From Flagellimonas yonaguniensis (lineage in GTDB: Bacteria; Bacteroidota; Bacteroidia; Flavobacteriales; Flavobacteriaceae), in assembly GCF_029193885.1 (NCBI RefSeq), contig NZ_JARFVB010000015.1, positions 1-64,000 of the forward strand: 64,000 nt of DNA, given 5' to 3'. Shown in pieces: positions 28,867 through 37,847 of the stretch (positions are counted from its first letter, which is position 1; the number at the start of each line of letters is the position of its first letter). The notes under the pieces were generated by a model. The model made no database searches. It was not told where the DNA came from and saw only the letters and a list, made by a program, of their open reading frames with translations. Made by a program: the position numbers and the translations under genes.

Positions 28867-28874
28867 TACTTTTG
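28867..28874 (+). promoter_or_regulatory. -7 box of rlmB, 5 nt before the ATG
   Basis: TACTTTTG fully matches TAnnTTTG. TTTTG at 28839-28843 lies 23 bp upstream. The start codon at 28880 follows after only 5 nt, so the transcript is predicted to be leaderless or nearly so. Confidence 0.6.
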
Positions 28875-28879
28875 CGGCC

Positions 28880-29617
28880 ATGGAGAACGAGCAAAAAATC
28901 TATGGAATACGGGCAGTGATGGAAGCCCTCAATGCTGAACAGCCCATCAATAAAATATTTGTCCAAAAAGGACTTAAAGGTGAGCTTTTCAAGGAACTGG
29001 AATCCACAGTGCGTAAGAGTGGAATCAGTTTATCCTACGTCCCGATTGAAAAACTGAACCGCCTTACTCGAAACAATCATCAGGGTGTGGTTGCACAAAT
29101 ATCCCCGGTACAGTTCCATAATTTTGAAGAATTGGTGGAGCAAGTCCTATCCAAAGAGGAAGCCCCCTTTTTCTTGATGCTCGACGGGGTTTCCGATGTT
29201 CGAAACTTTGGCGCCATCATCCGAACTGCGGAATGTTGTGGAGTGCACGGAATCATAATTCCCAAAAACGGAGCTGCTCCCATTACAGATGACACTGTCA
29301 AAACCTCGGCAGGTGCTGCTTTCAATGTCCCTATTGCCAAAGTAGACCATTTAAAGGATGCCATTTTTTATCTTCAATCATCTGGGATTGTAGTTACAGG
29401 AGCTACTGAAAAAGCTGAAGACGATATTTACGGAGTTGATTTCAATCAGCCTACTGCCATCATCATGGGGTCAGAGGAAAAGGGCATCTCCCCCTCTACC
29501 CTGAACATCATTGACCACCAAGCCAAACTGCCGTTAATGGGAAAAATCGGTTCATTGAATGTTTCCGTGGCCTGTGGCGTTTTTCTTTACGAAGTGGTTC
29601 GGCAAAGAAACAAATAA
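28880..29617 (+). CDS. rlmB: 23S rRNA (guanosine-2'-O-)-methyltransferase, SpoU family
   Basis: The enzyme 2'-O-methylates a peptidyl-transferase-loop guanosine (Gm2251 in E. coli). The 245 residues have an N-terminal substrate-binding domain (IYGIRAVMEALNAEQPINKI) and a SPOUT knot with motif 1 DGVSDVRNFGAIIRTAE, motif 2 IIMGSEEKGIS and motif 3 LPLMGKIGSLNVSVACGVFL. Assignment to RlmB rather than the similar TrmH group rests on the N-terminal domain. The gene ends 3 bp from the convergent rhomboid gene. Confidence 0.92.
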   Translation: MENEQKIYGIRAVMEALNAEQPINKIFVQKGLKGELFKELESTVRKSGISLSYVPIEKLNRLTRNNHQGVVAQISPVQFHNFEELVEQVLSKEEAPFFLMLDGVSDVRNFGAIIRTAECCGVHGIIIPKNGAAPITDDTVKTSAGAAFNVPIAKVDHLKDAIFYLQSSGIVVTGATEKAEDDIYGVDFNQPTAIIMGSEEKGISPSTLNIIDHQAKLPLMGKIGSLNVSVACGVFLYEVVRQRNK

Positions 29618-29620
29618 CCA

Positions 29621-30349
29621 TCAGTCCTCATCGGATTTTTTATAATGGTATTTGATTTCGATTTTTTCTTCGGTTTCCTCTGTAATAGTTTCGATAAAAT
29701 TACCGTGCTCATCAAAGTGCTGTAGAAAAGAGTCGTCTGCTTCATTATAATCATCATGCTCCCAATCGTATTTTCTGACCTCGGGAACTTTTACCTTGGT
29801 AACCAATGCCATAATAAGTCCCATAGCAAAACCTGCTAGGTGTCCTTCCCACGAAATACCATCTTTCACGGGAAATATATACCAAATCATACTACCATAA
29901 ATAAAAACAACAATCAATGAGAGGGCAACGAGCCTGTAATGTTTGGCCAAAATTCCTTTGAAGAATATAAAACTGGCCAGCAAATAAATCACTCCACTGG
30001 CACCAATATGATACGATGGCCTGGCAATGGCCCAAGTAAGCAGTCCAGAGGCAAGTGTTCCCAACAGCAAGACCCGAAGTGCCGCACTCCGATAAAAATA
30101 AAACAGAAAGGCCGTTAGCACAGCCAAAGGAATGGTATTGTTGTACAAATGTTCTATGGAACCATGAATAAATGGACTGAAAAATACGCCTTGCAGACCG
30201 GACAACCTTCTTGGATACACCCCATATTCGTTCAGGTTGATGCCCAACTGCACCTCGACCAAGAACACCATCCAAATGGACAATACCGCCAATAAGGGTG
30301 CTATGACCACCGCATTCGAAAATTTAAATGAATCCGAATTCATACGCAA
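29621..30349 (-). CDS. Rhomboid-family intramembrane serine protease
   Basis: The protein has six predicted membrane helices. The catalytic dyad is visible as S118 in YHIGASGVIYLLASF and H170 in WEGHLAGFAMG, together with the HLYNNTIPL motif of helix 2 (67-75). The 242 residues include a charged, acidic C-terminal cytoplasmic tail after about 190 (EVRKYDWEHDDYNEADDSFL). Substrates are unknown. It is a single gene, divergent from rarA. A second ATG two codons in is an alternative start. Confidence 0.9.
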   Translation of the reverse strand: MRMNSDSFKFSNAVVIAPLLAVLSIWMVFLVEVQLGINLNEYGVYPRRLSGLQGVFFSPFIHGSIEHLYNNTIPLAVLTAFLFYFYRSAALRVLLLGTLASGLLTWAIARPSYHIGASGVIYLLASFIFFKGILAKHYRLVALSLIVVFIYGSMIWYIFPVKDGISWEGHLAGFAMGLIMALVTKVKVPEVRKYDWEHDDYNEADDSFLQHFDEHGNFIETITEETEEKIEIKYHYKKSDED

Positions 30350-30450
30350 ACAAAATCAAACATCCCGCCACAACCTTGATTTGACACAAATTGTCAGGTC
30401 GACGATAAAATCCTTTCCAAAACAAGAACAATAGACCATCAAATTTATTT

Positions 30451-30458
30451 TATTTTTG
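30451..30458 (+). promoter_or_regulatory. -7 box of rarA, 4 nt before the ATG
   Basis: TATTTTTG fully matches TAnnTTTG and ends 4 nt before the start codon at 30463, predicting a leaderless mRNA. No clear TTTG is found at -33. Confidence 0.5.
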
Positions 30459-30462
30459 AGGC

Positions 30463-31740
30463 ATGAACGAACCCTTGGCAGAACGCATACGTCCAAAAAC
30501 TTTAGAGGATTACATCAGTCAGCAACATTTGGTGGGAAAGCAGGGCGCCTTGACCAACCAGATTAAAAGTGGTGTTATTCCCTCCTTGATTTTTTGGGGA
30601 CCTCCCGGAACGGGAAAAACCACCTTGGCCAACATCATTGCCACCGAAAGCCAACGGCCTTTTTACACCTTGAGTGCCATCAGTAGTGGTGTAAAGGATG
30701 TTCGGGAGGTAATCGACAAGGCCAAGCAAAGTGGAGGCTTGTTCACTTCCAAAAACCCCATCCTTTTTATTGATGAGATTCATCGTTTTAGCAAATCGCA
30801 ACAGGATTCGTTGCTTGGAGCGGTTGAGAAAGGCTGGGTAACGCTTGTTGGTGCCACTACGGAAAATCCAAGCTTTGAAGTGATTCCCGCACTTTTGTCC
30901 AGATGCCAAGTTTACACCCTCAACCCTTTTGGAAAAGACGACCTTGTAGCACTTTTGGAACGTGCCATAAAAACAGACGGTATTCTTTCCAAAAAGCAAA
31001 TTGAACTGAAAGAAACCGATGCGTTATTGCGTTTGTCAGGTGGGGACGGACGAAAATTGCTCAATATATTTGAGCTTATCGTGAACTCCGAACCAGGGGA
31101 CAAGATTGCCATTACCAATGATTTGGTCCTCAATAAGGTTCAAAAAAACACGGTACGGTATGACAAAACCGGGGAGCAACACTACGATATTATTTCTGCA
31201 TTCATTAAAAGTGTCCGTGGAAGTGACCCCAATGCCGCGGTTTATTGGTTGGCCCGTATGATTGAAGGCGGTGAGGATGTAAAGTTCATAGCTCGCAGAA
31301 TGATCATATTGGCATCGGAGGATATTGGGAATGCCAATCCGACTGCTTTGGTCTTGGCCAACACCACTTTTCAGTCGGTTACAACTATAGGATATCCGGA
31401 AGCGAGGATAATCCTGAGTCAGTGTGCCACCTATTTGGCAAGTTCCCCCAAGAGTAATGCCAGTTATATGGCCATTAACGAAGCACAACAGAAAGTGCGG
31501 CAAACAGGAGATTTGTCCATACCCATTCCATTACGAAACGCTCCTACCAAATTAATGAAGGACCTAGGATATGGCAAGGGCTATGCTTATGCCCATGACT
31601 ATCCAAATAATTTTGTGGACTTCGAGTTTCTTCCTGATGAAATTACCGGAACGACCTTTTACAGACCGGGAAACAATCCCCGGGAAAATTCCATGAAGGA
31701 CTTCCTAAAGAAAAGATGGAAAAACAAGTATGATTTCTAG
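30463..31740 (+). CDS. rarA: Replication-associated recombination protein A (AAA+ ATPase)
   Basis: RarA/MgsA acts at stalled replication forks. The 425 residues have the clamp-loader-like AAA+ core: Walker [12 protein letters not shown] (about 45-55), Walker [17 protein letters not shown], sensor 1 [13 protein letters not shown], the arginine finger region ALLSRCQVY, and the C-terminal tetramerisation domain ([20 protein letters not shown], then [17 protein letters not shown] and ATYLA segments). The stop codon overlaps the convergent gene's stop in a CTAG. Confidence 0.95.
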   Translation: MNEPLAERIRPKTLEDYISQQHLVGKQGALTNQIKSGVIPSLIFWGPPGTGKTTLANIIATESQRPFYTLSAISSGVKDVREVIDKAKQSGGLFTSKNPILFIDEIHRFSKSQQDSLLGAVEKGWVTLVGATTENPSFEVIPALLSRCQVYTLNPFGKDDLVALLERAIKTDGILSKKQIELKETDALLRLSGGDGRKLLNIFELIVNSEPGDKIAITNDLVLNKVQKNTVRYDKTGEQHYDIISAFIKSVRGSDPNAAVYWLARMIEGGEDVKFIARRMIILASEDIGNANPTALVLANTTFQSVTTIGYPEARIILSQCATYLASSPKSNASYMAINEAQQKVRQTGDLSIPIPLRNAPTKLMKDLGYGKGYAYAHDYPNNFVDFEFLPDEITGTTFYRPGNNPRENSMKDFLKKRWKNKYDF

Positions 31741-32585
31741 AACTTGATATGGAGTTCTTTCTGCACTTTTTTACCATTATCGGAATACTCCAACAACCAT
31801 GTATCCCCTTTTTTGAAGACCACTGCATTGTTACCCTCAAAATTGGTCATGAACACATTCTCCATAGAGGTTTCCTCCAATTTAAATACCACCTTTGGTG
31901 TACTGTCCACCAATTGGTATCCATTGTCAATAGGTTGGGCATATAGAAGGTCTGTTGTCGACGCGGCCACGGTCGCTGCCGTAGTATTTGTAGACTTCAC
32001 AACAGTACTGGGCTTGGGTTCAACAGCTTTGTAAACCTGCTCTTCCATTGTTGCCTTCTGCTCCACTACATTGGTCTTTGACTCCTTGTCAACAGTTTTC
32101 ACATCATCCTTAAAGCTCACTGTAACCGGTGCCGTTTCCTTTGGTTGACCCTGTTGGGGTTCATAAGCATAATTCAATCCCACATAGGAAACAAATGCCT
32201 TTTGAATGACATCCCTGTAGGCATCTTCAAACGATTTTATTTTACTCTTGGCTTCCTCGGACCTGAACACCTCGACATTATTACAGTCCTTAAGTGCAAT
32301 TACCGCTTTGGTGGTAAACATATTGGAGCTGTCAATAAAATCCGCCGTTAATCCCAAGCATCTATTCACAGCCAAGTCAAATGGCAAATCGTCATCATAA
32401 ACCGCATTGAACCCGTTTTGTTCAAAATAATACTTTACCAATGTACTGGTCTGATAGTGATTGGCAGATTTGAAAGCATCAAATTTTTTGGGAACGATGA
32501 TATACTTATAGTCGTTCAACTGTGCATTAACAACCCCATTCAACCCCATTGCGAAAAGCAATATGTACAATATTTTCAATCTCAT
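31737..32585 (-). CDS. Exported protein of unknown function
   Basis: I do not recognise a named family, though the style is common in Flavobacteriaceae. The 282 residues start with a signal peptide (MRLKILYILLFAMGLNGVVN, ending AQ). The first half (YKYIIVPKKFDAFKSANHYQ, then DDDLPFDLAVNRCLG) looks like a folded periplasmic domain. The middle is Thr/Lys/Glu-rich and probably disordered. The C-terminal 60 residues form a second small beta-rich region. It follows the DUF5723 gene after 12 bp, so it may be its partner. Confidence 0.75.
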   Translation of the reverse strand: MRLKILYILLFAMGLNGVVNAQLNDYKYIIVPKKFDAFKSANHYQTSTLVKYYFEQNGFNAVYDDDLPFDLAVNRCLGLTADFIDSSNMFTTKAVIALKDCNNVEVFRSEEAKSKIKSFEDAYRDVIQKAFVSYVGLNYAYEPQQGQPKETAPVTVSFKDDVKTVDKESKTNVVEQKATMEEQVYKAVEPKPSTVVKSTNTTAATVAASTTDLLYAQPIDNGYQLVDSTPKVVFKLEETSMENVFMTNFEGNNAVVFKKGDTWLLEYSDNGKKVQKELHIKF

Positions 32586-32597
32586 AATGATGAATAA

Positions 32598-34058
32598 TCA
32601 ATTTCCGTTCCAAGATATAATATTAAATCCGAACTGTAAAGAAGCATAATGGCTATCTGCCAAATTAGCATAGCTCAAAAGATTATCCGCCAAGACATAA
32701 AAATTAACCGGGCCCAACTGAAAGTTTGCACCCAATCCGATATTGGTGAGAGAATATTTATCTACAGTGTAAGTGCCTTTTAGGGAAAGAGCCCTGCCAA
32801 ACCTTCTTTGGTAAAAACCGGTCAACGCTGCCTGTACCCCTCTTGGCCTTTTTATCATAAACAATTGTCCCCCTAAACTATTCCGATAATAATCCAGGGC
32901 GCGTCCTCCACCACCACCATTGACGGCACATCCACAATTATCCAAAACAGCCCCTCCACCTTGGCCAAAATCATACTTGATAGAGCCATAAACCTTTACA
33001 GGCCTCCAAGAAATATAGCTTGATTGATTTTCCCCATGGGGCAATGCCGTATCGATTTCATCTATCAGTTCTTCCCAAAGATCATTGTTTACATCATCGA
33101 TGTCATCCGGCAGAAAAACTGAAATCCCTTCGGTAGTTGTGCTTCCCGCAAAAGTATAGTTCCAAACATCCTTGGAATTATTGATAAAACCCAAATCCAA
33201 AATACTTCCTGTAATGGTGGTTTGGGGGTTCAAGTCATAACTGAAACCAAAATCAAGGCCAAAACCCAGATTGCCTCCCAACAATACCCGTTCTGTAAAA
33301 ACGCTGGTCAAGTCTTTTTGGGTTGTTCCGGTATCTTCATCAATAATGTCATAAATCTCCCTTACCCCCGCAGTTTGAAGCTGCATATCCGCAGTGATGG
33401 TACTCTCGTAAATATTGTTTTGACCTGCTGTTGTAGTGAAGGAACCCGAATTTTTGATGGATTGAAATTGAAAAACACTTGAATAAAGCTTTGCCCTAGC
33501 TCCCAGTGTCAGTGCATTGCTCACTTTTCTGTTGATACCAAAATGAAACACGTTGATCATTTCTCCCCGGAGATTCAAATCCCCCAAATCAAAACTTCTC
33601 CCCAAGTTGCCCCCTCCATTACCTTCAAAAGCCAAAATGGCCAAATCCTTGGGCCAATAGGTTATGATATCCGTTTCTCCATAAATCCCAAAGGAATAAT
33701 AATCATCAGGTCTGTTCTTGCCTCTAAAACCGATTGTAATCCCTTCAATCTGACTGGTGGTACTGAAATCGTCCTTGTTCCCCATCACATCCAAGAGTCT
33801 TTCTTGAACTTTTGTTGTAAAATCTATCCCGTCATTGGCAAATAGATCATTAACGGTAACACCACTGGTGGCTCCTTGAAAAGCCAACCCAGAAACAACA
33901 GGAATGCCCACGTGCCACTTTTGCGATGTCTTTACTCCTGGGTTTACCATCAAAGACTGTGGGATTTCATTAAAATCGTACAGCAGTTCCTTATTTTGTG
34001 CAAAAATAGAGGCGCTGCCCAGTAAGGCAATCCATATTATTTTAAAGGTCATTCTCAT
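32598..34058 (-). CDS. DUF5723-family outer-membrane beta-barrel protein
   Basis: The 486 residues have a signal peptide (MTFKIIWIALLGSASIFAQ). The mature protein opens with NKELLYDFNEIPQSLMVNPG, typical of Bacteroidota DUF5723 barrels related to PorV/PorP-like proteins. Repeating amphipathic strands, a cysteine-rich glycine stretch (DNCGCAVNGGGGGRA) in a probable external loop, and a C-terminal strand ending SLQFGFNIISWNGN fit a barrel in the outer membrane. Its start overlaps the upstream lipoprotein gene by 4 bp, implying coupled expression. Function is unknown. Confidence 0.82.
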   Translation of the reverse strand: MRMTFKIIWIALLGSASIFAQNKELLYDFNEIPQSLMVNPGVKTSQKWHVGIPVVSGLAFQGATSGVTVNDLFANDGIDFTTKVQERLLDVMGNKDDFSTTSQIEGITIGFRGKNRPDDYYSFGIYGETDIITYWPKDLAILAFEGNGGGNLGRSFDLGDLNLRGEMINVFHFGINRKVSNALTLGARAKLYSSVFQFQSIKNSGSFTTTAGQNNIYESTITADMQLQTAGVREIYDIIDEDTGTTQKDLTSVFTERVLLGGNLGFGLDFGFSYDLNPQTTITGSILDLGFINNSKDVWNYTFAGSTTTEGISVFLPDDIDDVNNDLWEELIDEIDTALPHGENQSSYISWRPVKVYGSIKYDFGQGGGAVLDNCGCAVNGGGGGRALDYYRNSLGGQLFMIKRPRGVQAALTGFYQRRFGRALSLKGTYTVDKYSLTNIGLGANFQLGPVNFYVLADNLLSYANLADSHYASLQFGFNIISWNGN

Positions 34059-34618
34059 TTCAATCGAAATACAAATTGCGCTCCTGAGCGTAAAATAATT
34101 TTGGGATCGTCTGCGGAAGACACACTGGTGCCATCACTTAAATTGATGGCGGACACCCGAAGGCTTGAGGTGTTAGCAAGAATATCTATTGGTTTACCTC
34201 CCGGACCATAAGGAACATCCCGGACCACAGTTTCCGGAGAGTTCGCTTCAATGGTAAAGATTTCCGCGTCCAATGGTCGTCCGGCATCATCTAAAAATTC
34301 AATGATCAATCGCAGTTCTTTGCTCGTGGTATTATCAATCTCGTAGGTAATTACGCCTTCTATAAGGCGCTCTGCCACATATTGTTCGTTGAAAGCATCA
34401 AAATTGACCTCTTGGGAATAAAAGACACTTAATGCTCCCTCAGAATTTATGGTAGCTTCATCCGATTCAAAATAAAAAAGTCCCGAAGCCAATGTCGGGG
34501 TCACTTGTAAGTCATCAACCTGACTGAAATCCTGCTCCTCGGTACAGGCTGCAAGGAACAACAGAAATCCTGAGAGCAAGATGATACAGTAGGGCAATCT
34601 TTTCATAGTTGAAATCAT
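34055..34618 (-). CDS. Lipoprotein of unknown function
   Basis: The N-terminus (LPYCIILLSGFLLFLAACTE) has a lipobox with the cysteine in LAAC, so it should be a lipid-anchored protein. The remaining 160 residues are beta-rich and acidic, without a family I recognise. It is first in a three-gene unit with the DUF5723 barrel (4-bp overlap) and the exported protein at 31737. The three may form one envelope complex, which is an inference from order only. The ATG four codons downstream (34606) is an equally good start. Confidence 0.72.
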   Translation of the reverse strand: MISTMKRLPYCIILLSGFLLFLAACTEEQDFSQVDDLQVTPTLASGLFYFESDEATINSEGALSVFYSQEVNFDAFNEQYVAERLIEGVITYEIDNTTSKELRLIIEFLDDAGRPLDAEIFTIEANSPETVVRDVPYGPGGKPIDILANTSSLRVSAINLSDGTSVSSADDPKIILRSGAQFVFRLK

Positions 34619-34661
34619 TTTCCAGTGTCAAAAAAATGGGGTTAACCACTTTTATATAACT

Positions 34662-35351
34662 CTATAAAATGCTTTTTATTTCAATAAGATCGTTGATCAT
34701 GATGCATTCTCCGTGGTCAGAATCTTTATGGAAATTGTAGTGGAGCACTTGCATGCCCATGGCCTTTGCACCTAAAATATCGGCTTCCACATTATCCCCT
34801 ATCATCAAAGAGTTTTTGGGGTCCACCTGGGCCTTTTCCAAGGCCATTTCAAAAATGTAAGGATGTGGTTTTTTGACCCCCGCCATCTCTGAATCTATTA
34901 TTTTTTGAAAATAATGGTGGATTCCACTTCCCCTTAACTTTTTGGTCTGTACTTCCTGAAATCCATTGGTAATGATATGCAGTCGGTATTTTGGATAGAG
35001 GTACTCCAAAGCCTCCTTGGCATTGGGAAGCAAATGGGTAAAGGAAGACAAGTGCAGAATATAATCGTGTGCCAATTTATCGATGACCTCATCCGAAACC
35101 AATACTTCCAATCTATCAAAAGTTTGCTTTAAGCGTTGGTAACGCAGTTCCGATTTGCTTATTCCATTCTCACGGTACAAGGCCCACATCTGCATGTTGA
35201 TCGGGGCATAGATCTCCAAAAAACCATCGAAATCCACATTGACTTTGTTATCCACTAAAATTTTGGCAAAGGTTAGTGCTGAGTTTTTTTCAAAATCCCA
35301 TAGTGTATGGTCCAAATCAAAAAAAACATCGGTTACTTGGTGGTCAAACAT
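34662..35351 (-). CDS. HAD-family noncanonical pyrimidine nucleotidase, YjjG type
   Basis: This is a haloacid-dehalogenase phosphatase. Motif I is VFFDLDHTLWDFEKN with the DxD nucleophile pair, motif II is in HIITNGFQEVQTKKL, motif III is the lysine in AGVKKPHPYIFE, and motif IV is SLMIGDNVEADILGAKAMGM. The 229-residue length and C1-type helical cap fit YjjG, which removes phosphate from noncanonical pyrimidine nucleotides (house-cleaning). It overlaps the upstream deacetylase-like gene by 8 bp and probably ends the radC operon. Confidence 0.88.
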   Translation of the reverse strand: MFDHQVTDVFFDLDHTLWDFEKNSALTFAKILVDNKVNVDFDGFLEIYAPINMQMWALYRENGISKSELRYQRLKQTFDRLEVLVSDEVIDKLAHDYILHLSSFTHLLPNAKEALEYLYPKYRLHIITNGFQEVQTKKLRGSGIHHYFQKIIDSEMAGVKKPHPYIFEMALEKAQVDPKNSLMIGDNVEADILGAKAMGMQVLHYNFHKDSDHGECIMINDLIEIKSIL

Positions 35352-36639
35352 AATATCGCTTTAATAGGGATTGATATAGGTCCATCCAATCCAATTGCTG
35401 TTTGCCGCCCAGCAGCTCATTGGAAAAAACCAAAATAAAGTCGCCCTTGACCTGTTTTACCAATCGGTATACCCTATCCATTTTTTCGCACACCTCTTCC
35501 TTGCTCTTATATTTTACCAAAGCGTAATCGTGCATGGCAAATGGATGTATTTTTATCGGCTGCCTTACCTCTGTATTGATGTCGTAAAAATAAAAAGGAG
35601 TGCAAGTACCTGCCCTAAAACCGATTTCGTGGGTATAGCCCATCGAAAAATCGTCCGTGAATTCGGTTTCCACCAAATTTCTGTAGGTAGCGGGGACATT
35701 GACTTTATTGTATCTAAGCCTTGCATAGCTAATGGGCCTGTTGATCAAATTGCCCAGCTGTTTTTTCTCTTCACGCAGCACTTCCTTGTCCATGGTCGAT
35801 ACAAAGGATGTGCTCAGGGAAACCACACTGTAATCGGCCACGGATTTAATCAGGTATCGGAACTTATTGTTATTGGTGGATACATTTTTATCATGGGCTG
35901 AATGTTTCGCAAACTGAAAAAAGAACATGGTTTTGATCGGAAACTTTTTATGGATGTCCACCAGCTTGAAGAAATTATCATAGGGATCCTTTTTAAGTCT
36001 CAATATTACGGACAAACGCTCCCAAACATCCCTGAACCTAAAATTTCCCAAGTCCAATAGAAAACCTCCCAAAGTACGTGAGATTCCACGCATGGCATAA
36101 GCATGCGAAGTGGTCACATTGACAATGGAGGTAAAACGATAACTCTTTTCCTTGTGCTCCAAGTCGGGGAAGCGTTCCTTTAGTGCCTCCAACAACCTAT
36201 AAGCCCATAAATCCACTACGGGAAGTTCCAAAAAGTTGTTCTGATAAGCTATGCTTTCCTTTACCGGAAACCTTCCAACACTATCCTTAACATGTGGTAA
36301 ATATTCCTCATATCGGCTCAACAGAAAAAAACTGGCTGAAAAAATATCAAAGGGAACGCTACTCTTCTCTCCTGAAGAGAAAAAACAAGGGATGCCATTC
36401 CAATCAGACACCTTGATCTCCAAATCGTTGATGCCCTGCTCGAACAATAAGTCGTTGCTTCGAATAAAAAACTCGTTCTGCAGCGGTTGTTTGGAATAGG
36501 TCATTTTGGGTCCATTGTGCTTTATGAAGTCCTCGACCTTTGTGGTAAACCCCATTTCCACCCCCAAGATGTTTTCAAAAACATGTTTGGCCGTATAGGT
36601 CAATCGATTGGTTACTTTATGGGTAAAAATCAACAACAT
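35344..36639 (-). CDS. Polysaccharide-deacetylase-like protein (DUF7033 type)
   Basis: The 431 residues lack a signal peptide (start MLLIFTHKVTNRLTY). The N-terminal 150 residues resemble DUF7033 (FDIFSASFFLLSRYEEYL and VDLWAYRLLEAL). The C-terminal half is arranged like a NodB-type polysaccharide deacetylase (VNVTTSHAYAMRG, then SLSTSFVST, then EIGFRAGTCTPFYFYDI, where the RAGTCTPF block corresponds to the conserved RxP region). The classical D-D and HxxxH ligands look changed: TTSH replaces TxDxD, and SLSTSF replaces the usual SHT. Catalysis is therefore doubtful. Operon with radC (3 bp) and yjjG. Confidence 0.75.
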   Translation of the reverse strand: MLLIFTHKVTNRLTYTAKHVFENILGVEMGFTTKVEDFIKHNGPKMTYSKQPLQNEFFIRSNDLLFEQGINDLEIKVSDWNGIPCFFSSGEKSSVPFDIFSASFFLLSRYEEYLPHVKDSVGRFPVKESIAYQNNFLELPVVDLWAYRLLEALKERFPDLEHKEKSYRFTSIVNVTTSHAYAMRGISRTLGGFLLDLGNFRFRDVWERLSVILRLKKDPYDNFFKLVDIHKKFPIKTMFFFQFAKHSAHDKNVSTNNNKFRYLIKSVADYSVVSLSTSFVSTMDKEVLREEKKQLGNLINRPISYARLRYNKVNVPATYRNLVETEFTDDFSMGYTHEIGFRAGTCTPFYFYDINTEVRQPIKIHPFAMHDYALVKYKSKEEVCEKMDRVYRLVKQVKGDFILVFSNELLGGKQQLDWMDLYQSLLKRYYV

Positions 36640-36642
36640 GGA

Positions 36643-37341
36643 CTATAGTATTCCTTTATCCGCAAAACTCAAATATTCGTGCTGTGCCAAAATCAAATGG
36701 TCCAGAATCTTGATATCCAAAGCTTCTGAAGCCACTTTCAATTTTTGGGTTATTTGTTTGTCCGCCCCGCTAGGTTCCAAGGTTCCCGATGGGTGGTTAT
36801 GGGCTAATATGATTCCTACAGCTCCTAATTCCAAGGCCTGTTTCAACACCAAACGGACATCCACAAGGGTTCCTGTAATTCCCCCTTTACTCAACTGCGC
36901 TTTATGGACAACCCTATTGGAATTGTTCAGATAGACAATCCAAAATTCTTCGTGTGGAAGTTCCCCGATCAATGGGTAGAGCAATTCAAAAGCATCATGG
37001 CTGCTTTTAATTTTGGTGATTTTTGACGTATCCTCCAAACGCCTTCTCCTTCCCACTTCCAAGGCAGCGGCAATGGTTACGGCCTTGGCCTCACCAATCC
37101 CTTTGAAACGCATCAATTGGTTTACGGAAAGTTTTCCCAGTTCGTTCAAATTGTGGTCCACTGAGGCCAATATTCGCTTGGAAAGCTCCACTGCACTTTC
37201 ATCCCGACTTCCCGATCCGATCAAAATAGCGATCAACTCAGCGTCAGACAGTACAAAACTGCCCTTTTGCACCAATTTTTCCCTTGGCCTGTCATCATCG
37301 GCCCAGTTTTTAATGGAAAAAGAAGCTGGTTTTTCTTGCAT
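36643..37341 (-). CDS. radC: RadC/JAB-domain protein
   Basis: The 232 residues have an N-terminal helix-hairpin-helix region (LMRFKGIGEAKAVTIAAALE) and a C-terminal JAB/MPN domain with the metal site ILAHNHPSGTLEPSGAD (HxHPSG...S..D). Despite the name, a DNA-repair role of RadC is unproven, and the fold suggests a metalloprotease or deubiquitinase-like enzyme. It is first in a three-gene unit. A TATCTTTA box ends 4 nt before its ATG. Confidence 0.93.
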   Translation of the reverse strand: MQEKPASFSIKNWADDDRPREKLVQKGSFVLSDAELIAILIGSGSRDESAVELSKRILASVDHNLNELGKLSVNQLMRFKGIGEAKAVTIAAALEVGRRRRLEDTSKITKIKSSHDAFELLYPLIGELPHEEFWIVYLNNSNRVVHKAQLSKGGITGTLVDVRLVLKQALELGAVGIILAHNHPSGTLEPSGADKQITQKLKVASEALDIKILDHLILAQHEYLSFADKGIL

Positions 37342-37345
37342 GGGC

Positions 37346-37353
37346 TAAAGATA
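37346..37353 (-). promoter_or_regulatory. -7-like box of radC, 4 nt before the ATG
   Basis: The minus strand reads TATCTTTA, one mismatch from TAnnTTTG, with TTG 23 bp upstream. The 4-nt distance to the start predicts a leaderless transcript. Confidence 0.4.
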
Positions 37354-37394
37354 GGAGAATAATTTTATGTATTTTTCAATATAAATCCTGCATT

Positions 37395-37844
37395 ATGAAA
37401 TCCCTTTTCAACAGCGAGGCACACGAAGAAATCCTATCTCGAATCAATCAACTTTCGGAATCTTCGGAAAGGCAATGGGGCAAAATGGAAATAGGTCAAA
37501 TGCTCCACCATTGCCAATTCCCACTTAAAATTTCCCTAAGGAAACATCGCTTGGACAAGCCCAGCCCCATGTTGAAGTTTATGGGCAAGTTTTTCAAAAA
37601 AAGCTTGTACAACGATAAACCATGGAGACAAGGGCTTCCCACAGCCAAAGGCTTAAAAGTAGTGGACGACAAAAATTTTGATGAAGAAAAGAAGGCACTA
37701 ATAAGCTTGATCAAGGATTTCCATCAAGAAAAAGATAAAAAAGAGTGGGACCCACACCCAGTATTTGGGTCTTTCACTCCCGAACAATGGGGACAGATGC
37801 AATACAAGCATTTGGACCATCATTTAAGGCAATTTGGCGTTTAG
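37395..37844 (+). CDS. DUF1569-family protein
   Basis: The 149 residues resemble DUF1569, a DinB-like four-helix family with a possible metal site. RQWGKMEIGQMLHHCQFPLK supplies one histidine pair, and HPVFGSFTPEQWGQMQYKHL and LDHHLRQFGV supply others. Such folds often bind divalent metal through three histidines, and function is unknown. It is a single gene divergent from radC and convergent with the Mur-like gene (3 bp between stops). A TATTTTTC box lies 24 nt before the ATG. Confidence 0.8.
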   Translation: MKSLFNSEAHEEILSRINQLSESSERQWGKMEIGQMLHHCQFPLKISLRKHRLDKPSPMLKFMGKFFKKSLYNDKPWRQGLPTAKGLKVVDDKNFDEEKKALISLIKDFHQEKDKKEWDPHPVFGSFTPEQWGQMQYKHLDHHLRQFGV

Positions 37845-37847
37845 GTT

